This document shows positions 61,176 to 64,000 of a stretch of DNA of 64,000 nucleotides, piece by piece. Position 1 is the first letter of the stretch, and every line of letters starts with the position of its first letter. The notes under the pieces were generated by a model. It searched no databases, was not told the DNA's origin, and worked only from the letters and a program-made list of their open reading frames with translations. The stretch is from Solanum dulcamara. Lineage: Eukaryota; Streptophyta; Magnoliopsida; Solanales; Solanaceae. A program made the translations under genes and the position numbers. The DNA lies in contig NC_077237.1 of NCBI RefSeq assembly GCF_947179165.1, forward strand, positions 60,929,523-60,993,522, given 5' to 3'.

Positions 61176-64000
61176 TGTCATGACCCAACCCTGTAGGCCA
61201 CGACTGGGGTCCGACTTGGACCCCCGAATATATATTTATTAGTTGTGGTCAAGTCGAATTATAGATACGTAATACATATAAATCAAGTGAAGTCAAACCG
61301 GACTATAACCAACATGATATGTAAATAAGAACCCCCATGGGTCATAGCATTTCATATATCTGTAGCCTCTTTCATTTGTATCATAACATGAAAGGGCACG
61401 CAAGCCAACAAGGCTACCACAGCATAATAACATGTGCAATACATCATATAGACCCAGCTGAACCAAACTGACATACACAACCCACATATACATGTCTACA
61501 GACCTCTAAAAATGTTAATGACAACACATGGCGTGATAGGGCCCCCGTCGTACCCCTAAATAAACAAAAGCAGTTTTATACATCAACGGCCAGTACTACA
61601 ATTAGACTCCGATACAAGGGAGACTCTTCCAGCTGAGCTGAGAGAAATCCTAAGCTGACGAACTCTCAAAACTTATATCTATACCTGTGGACATGAAACA
61701 CAACTCCCATAGAGGAAAGAGGGGTCAGTACGACATATGTACTAAGTAATTAAAACATAATATAATACAACTAGAAGTATATCTGAAACTGAGAAGTAGG
61801 GGTAAAATCTCAAATCAGAAACCTGTACCTGTACTCAGTAAATCATAAAGTCATACATGCTCAAATCATACAATATAGCCGGCCCTTTTAGGGATCCGAT
61901 GAATCATATATGTAGGACCATCATAGGATCGATGCTATCACCACCTTATTACAACACATCATCATATATATATACATACGTACCTGGCCCTCTAGTGAGG
62001 GACTCGGTGATTTTTTCATGTCATTGCATTATCATGTCCTTATATTGTGTACCCATTCCTTTAGTGAGGGACTCGGTGGATAATGCAGTGAACTATACAC
62101 AAGAACGTACCCTAGCCCGAGATCAAGTGATAGAAGAATTACAATATTCATAAGTAGATTAGTTAGTAACTATATGTAATTTAAATCATTATCAGAGACT
62201 CGATAGAATAAGAAAGTTAAGCTTTTGCCTGAGGACCCGAGTAGTAGTGTAGTCATCTCGAGAACCCTTTAAATGCCATTTGTAACCTCAGGGAACCTAT
62301 ACATGTACCAACGTAAGGCCAAGTCGCTTATGGAATCAGAAATACTTGTTATCATATAGTCTTTAAGACTTGGAGCCTGCACATTTGGTACCTCTTAACA
62401 TATAGAAGTTTTCAGAGAAATAGGCCAACTATTATAGAAGTTCGATATTCAGCAGTAAATAGGAGATTCTTAAGAATGGAATTACCCCAAAGCTCGTATC
62501 ATATTTATCTTACAAATAAGACATGCCAAAGGAAGAAAGAAAATAAGCTTTATATAGTCTATATTTTCCTTCAGGTGGTCATTATGTACATATTTCATAC
62601 CCAACCCATCCTGGGGCTCGGTGAACAAATATGGCATCATGTTATCATTTTCATACCAAGTATATATCAAGAGAAAGGAGAGATAACTTTCCACACACTA
62701 CTTTTTAACACGTAGAAGCCTTAATAGGGCAATACTCACTTCTTGTAGGAGTTCCAATACCAAGCAGTGGATAGGGATTATGAGGCATACTTGGAGTTCT
62801 GCAAATGGAATTATGCCCATATTTCACAAACAATTCACTTACGACTAAGGCATGCCAAAAGGAAAGAGAGATAGCTTTACATACCTCTTACGAGTTACTC
62901 TTTATCACATTTGCCTCGTCATTCTTTGAACCTATTCAACATGGAAGCAATACGAATATCAACCATCCTTGACTTTTTAGCATCTTAAGTTGCACACGAG
63001 TATTCATAGAAATCATTTCCTCAATCGTCTTCTTGACTAGTTCTTTAGCTAGTTAAGGAGTTAACGAAAATCGGGGCAGCACCTCCCCTATAACATGCCC
63101 AGTCCAATTATCCAATTAGATCTCTAATCACTACAGCCAACAAAAAACAACAACCTGCAGCTCATATACAAATAAAACATGGCAACATCACACAACATAA
63201 CCACCAAACAACTTGTTAAAAATTACGATATCAAAATACGGTTTCTAGTCTTTATTTCACAAAACCTTTAATTATATGAAACGAGGGGTCGTGTGACTGC
63301 AACCAGCAGAAACCACACCTCTTTTAGAAGACTTATAGTCCCTGCAACACACCACCACACACCTGCAGTGGCACACCACAAGCACAACACCTTGCTTCGA
63401 CTATAATTTAACTATAGCGACTCCAATTTAGTTTGTTTCGAATCATCAAGAATATTTATGGAATTTTCATATTTCAAGGCACTTACACAACGTGTAATAC
63501 ACTTCATAACAATATCATAAACTCTAAATTTAAGGGAAAGGTCTTACCTTACCCGAAATTGTCCAAAACTCACCAAACTAGCCTCGGAAGATCCTTGTCA
63601 TGCTGAAACTTTAGCTGACTATTTATATCACTTCTTCGCTGTCCCAAATTGAAATTTCTTGTTATTAAGCAACTTAATATAACCTTGGGATACCCTAACT
63701 AATTAATTCATGGAACAAAATTAGAGGCTTACCTTTCTTGGCCTCAAACCCGTAGCACTCTCTCTTTGGCTCTCTAGGTTTTGCTCTTCAAGTTTCTAAG
63801 TGTAGGGCTAAAAAATGACTCCATAGTCATTATAAGATACATATATACATCTCCACATGATCGGGGAACATCTTAGATAATTAATTCATGGAGGAAAATT
63901 GGACGTACCCTTGTTTTTTCCTTGTTGTTGTAGGTGCTCTCTCTTAGACTCTAAGCTTTCTTTTCTTTGTTTGTTCAATTATTTGGCTGGAAAATGACTT
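61176..64000 (-). repeat. 5' LTR of X (L5), cut by window edge
   Basis: Starts TGTCATGACCC and runs off the window. Colinear with L2, including the promoter duplication (AATTAATT at 63701 and 63879). Hairpin CCCTC-TAGT-GAGGG at 61988-62001. Relative to L2 a 13-base deletion lies near 62277. Confidence 0.9.

Larger units (their letters stand above)
17254..64000 (-). mobile_element. B-family gypsy element W, multiply interrupted, 5' end beyond window
   Basis: W runs on the minus strand. Its 3' LTR is 17254-32278 with two insertions. Its pol-gag lies at 32279-34370, 36585-38064 and 40125-40912. The rest of gag, the PBS and the 5' LTR are beyond the A-family insertion that starts at 40913 and leaves the window. 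Reading order in sense is gag, PR, RT, RNaseH, IN, LTR, which is Ty3/gypsy order. Almost every segment contains stops. The extent past 40912 is inferred from the nested structure. Confidence 0.75.
40913..64000 (-). mobile_element. A-family element Z, mostly outside window
   Basis: Only Z's 3' LTR (40913-43872) and 22 bases of its internal 3' end (43873-43894) are visible. The internal piece contains its polypurine tract (sense AAAAGGGGAAAGGA). X is inserted directly behind it, so the rest of Z must lie beyond X, past 64000. The left target base pairs are CCTTT; the partner cannot be seen. Confidence 0.7.
43895..64000 (-). mobile_element. A-family element X, interrupted by Y, 5' LTR cut by window edge
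   Basis: 3' LTR L2 (43895-47424), internal region in two pieces (47425-47837 and 57750-61175), PBS at 61159-61171, and 5' LTR L5 from 61176. The two internal pieces join into one continuous integrase text when Y and one copy of GTATA are removed, matching Y's own internal sequence at ~51070. No RT or gag seen. Confidence 0.85.

Overview
The window is plant nuclear DNA made almost entirely of old, nested LTR retrotransposons. I found no intact host gene. Three things point to a plant: primer-binding sites complementary to the 3' end of plant initiator methionine tRNA, Ty3/gypsy pol fragments of the chromovirus (Tekay/Del-like) type, and two inserts that align gap-free with plant 5S rRNA. The long LTRs (2-3.5 kb) and a 'putative plant transposon protein' pseudogene resemble repeats I associate with Solanaceae (pepper, tomato, potato), but that assignment is inference. 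No open reading frame is longer than 140 codons, and nearly all of them are accidents inside LTRs.

I use these labels. B = a gypsy family with ~2.1 kb LTRs and a recognisable gag-PR-RT-RNaseH-IN. A = a related family with ~2.8-3.5 kb LTRs whose internal regions keep only the end of integrase plus long non-coding sequence. C, D and E = single representatives.

Layout. 1-4415: B element V on the minus strand (RT, protease, gag, PBS, LTR). 4416-5345: end of integrase lying on the other side of the same LTR. 5346-6277: unassigned. 6278-15817: LTR E (minus), split by a plus-strand A element, el1 (6484-14252, target duplication AAAAG). 15818-17253: fragment D with a degenerate transposon-protein gene. 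17254 to beyond 64000: B element W (minus). Its 3' LTR is split by solo LTR C (18795-21715) and by complete A element el2 (21917-31910, target duplication TCAAG). Its pol is split by two antisense solo B LTRs (34371-36584; 38065-40124, target duplication ATACC). Its gag is split at 40913 by A element Z. Z contains X, and X contains Y (47838-57749, target duplication GTATA). W, Z, X and Y therefore form a four-level nest in one orientation, and three of the four run off the right edge.

How it works together. The B elements once encoded the usual gag-pol proteins; all are now broken. No RT is visible in any A internal region, so A copies with intact ends were probably mobilised by enzymes from related elements. 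The A LTRs keep a set of non-coding motifs despite divergence: a U3 array of AAGTAGGTG/CACCTACTT palindromes, paired GACACGTGTC boxes, a TATA box (duplicated in one subfamily), tandem repeats, and a block of three consecutive predicted stem-loops. The most unusual observation is a 3'-truncated 5S rRNA-derived sequence inside the internal region of two separate A elements (el1 and el2), with the core pol III A-box intact in both.
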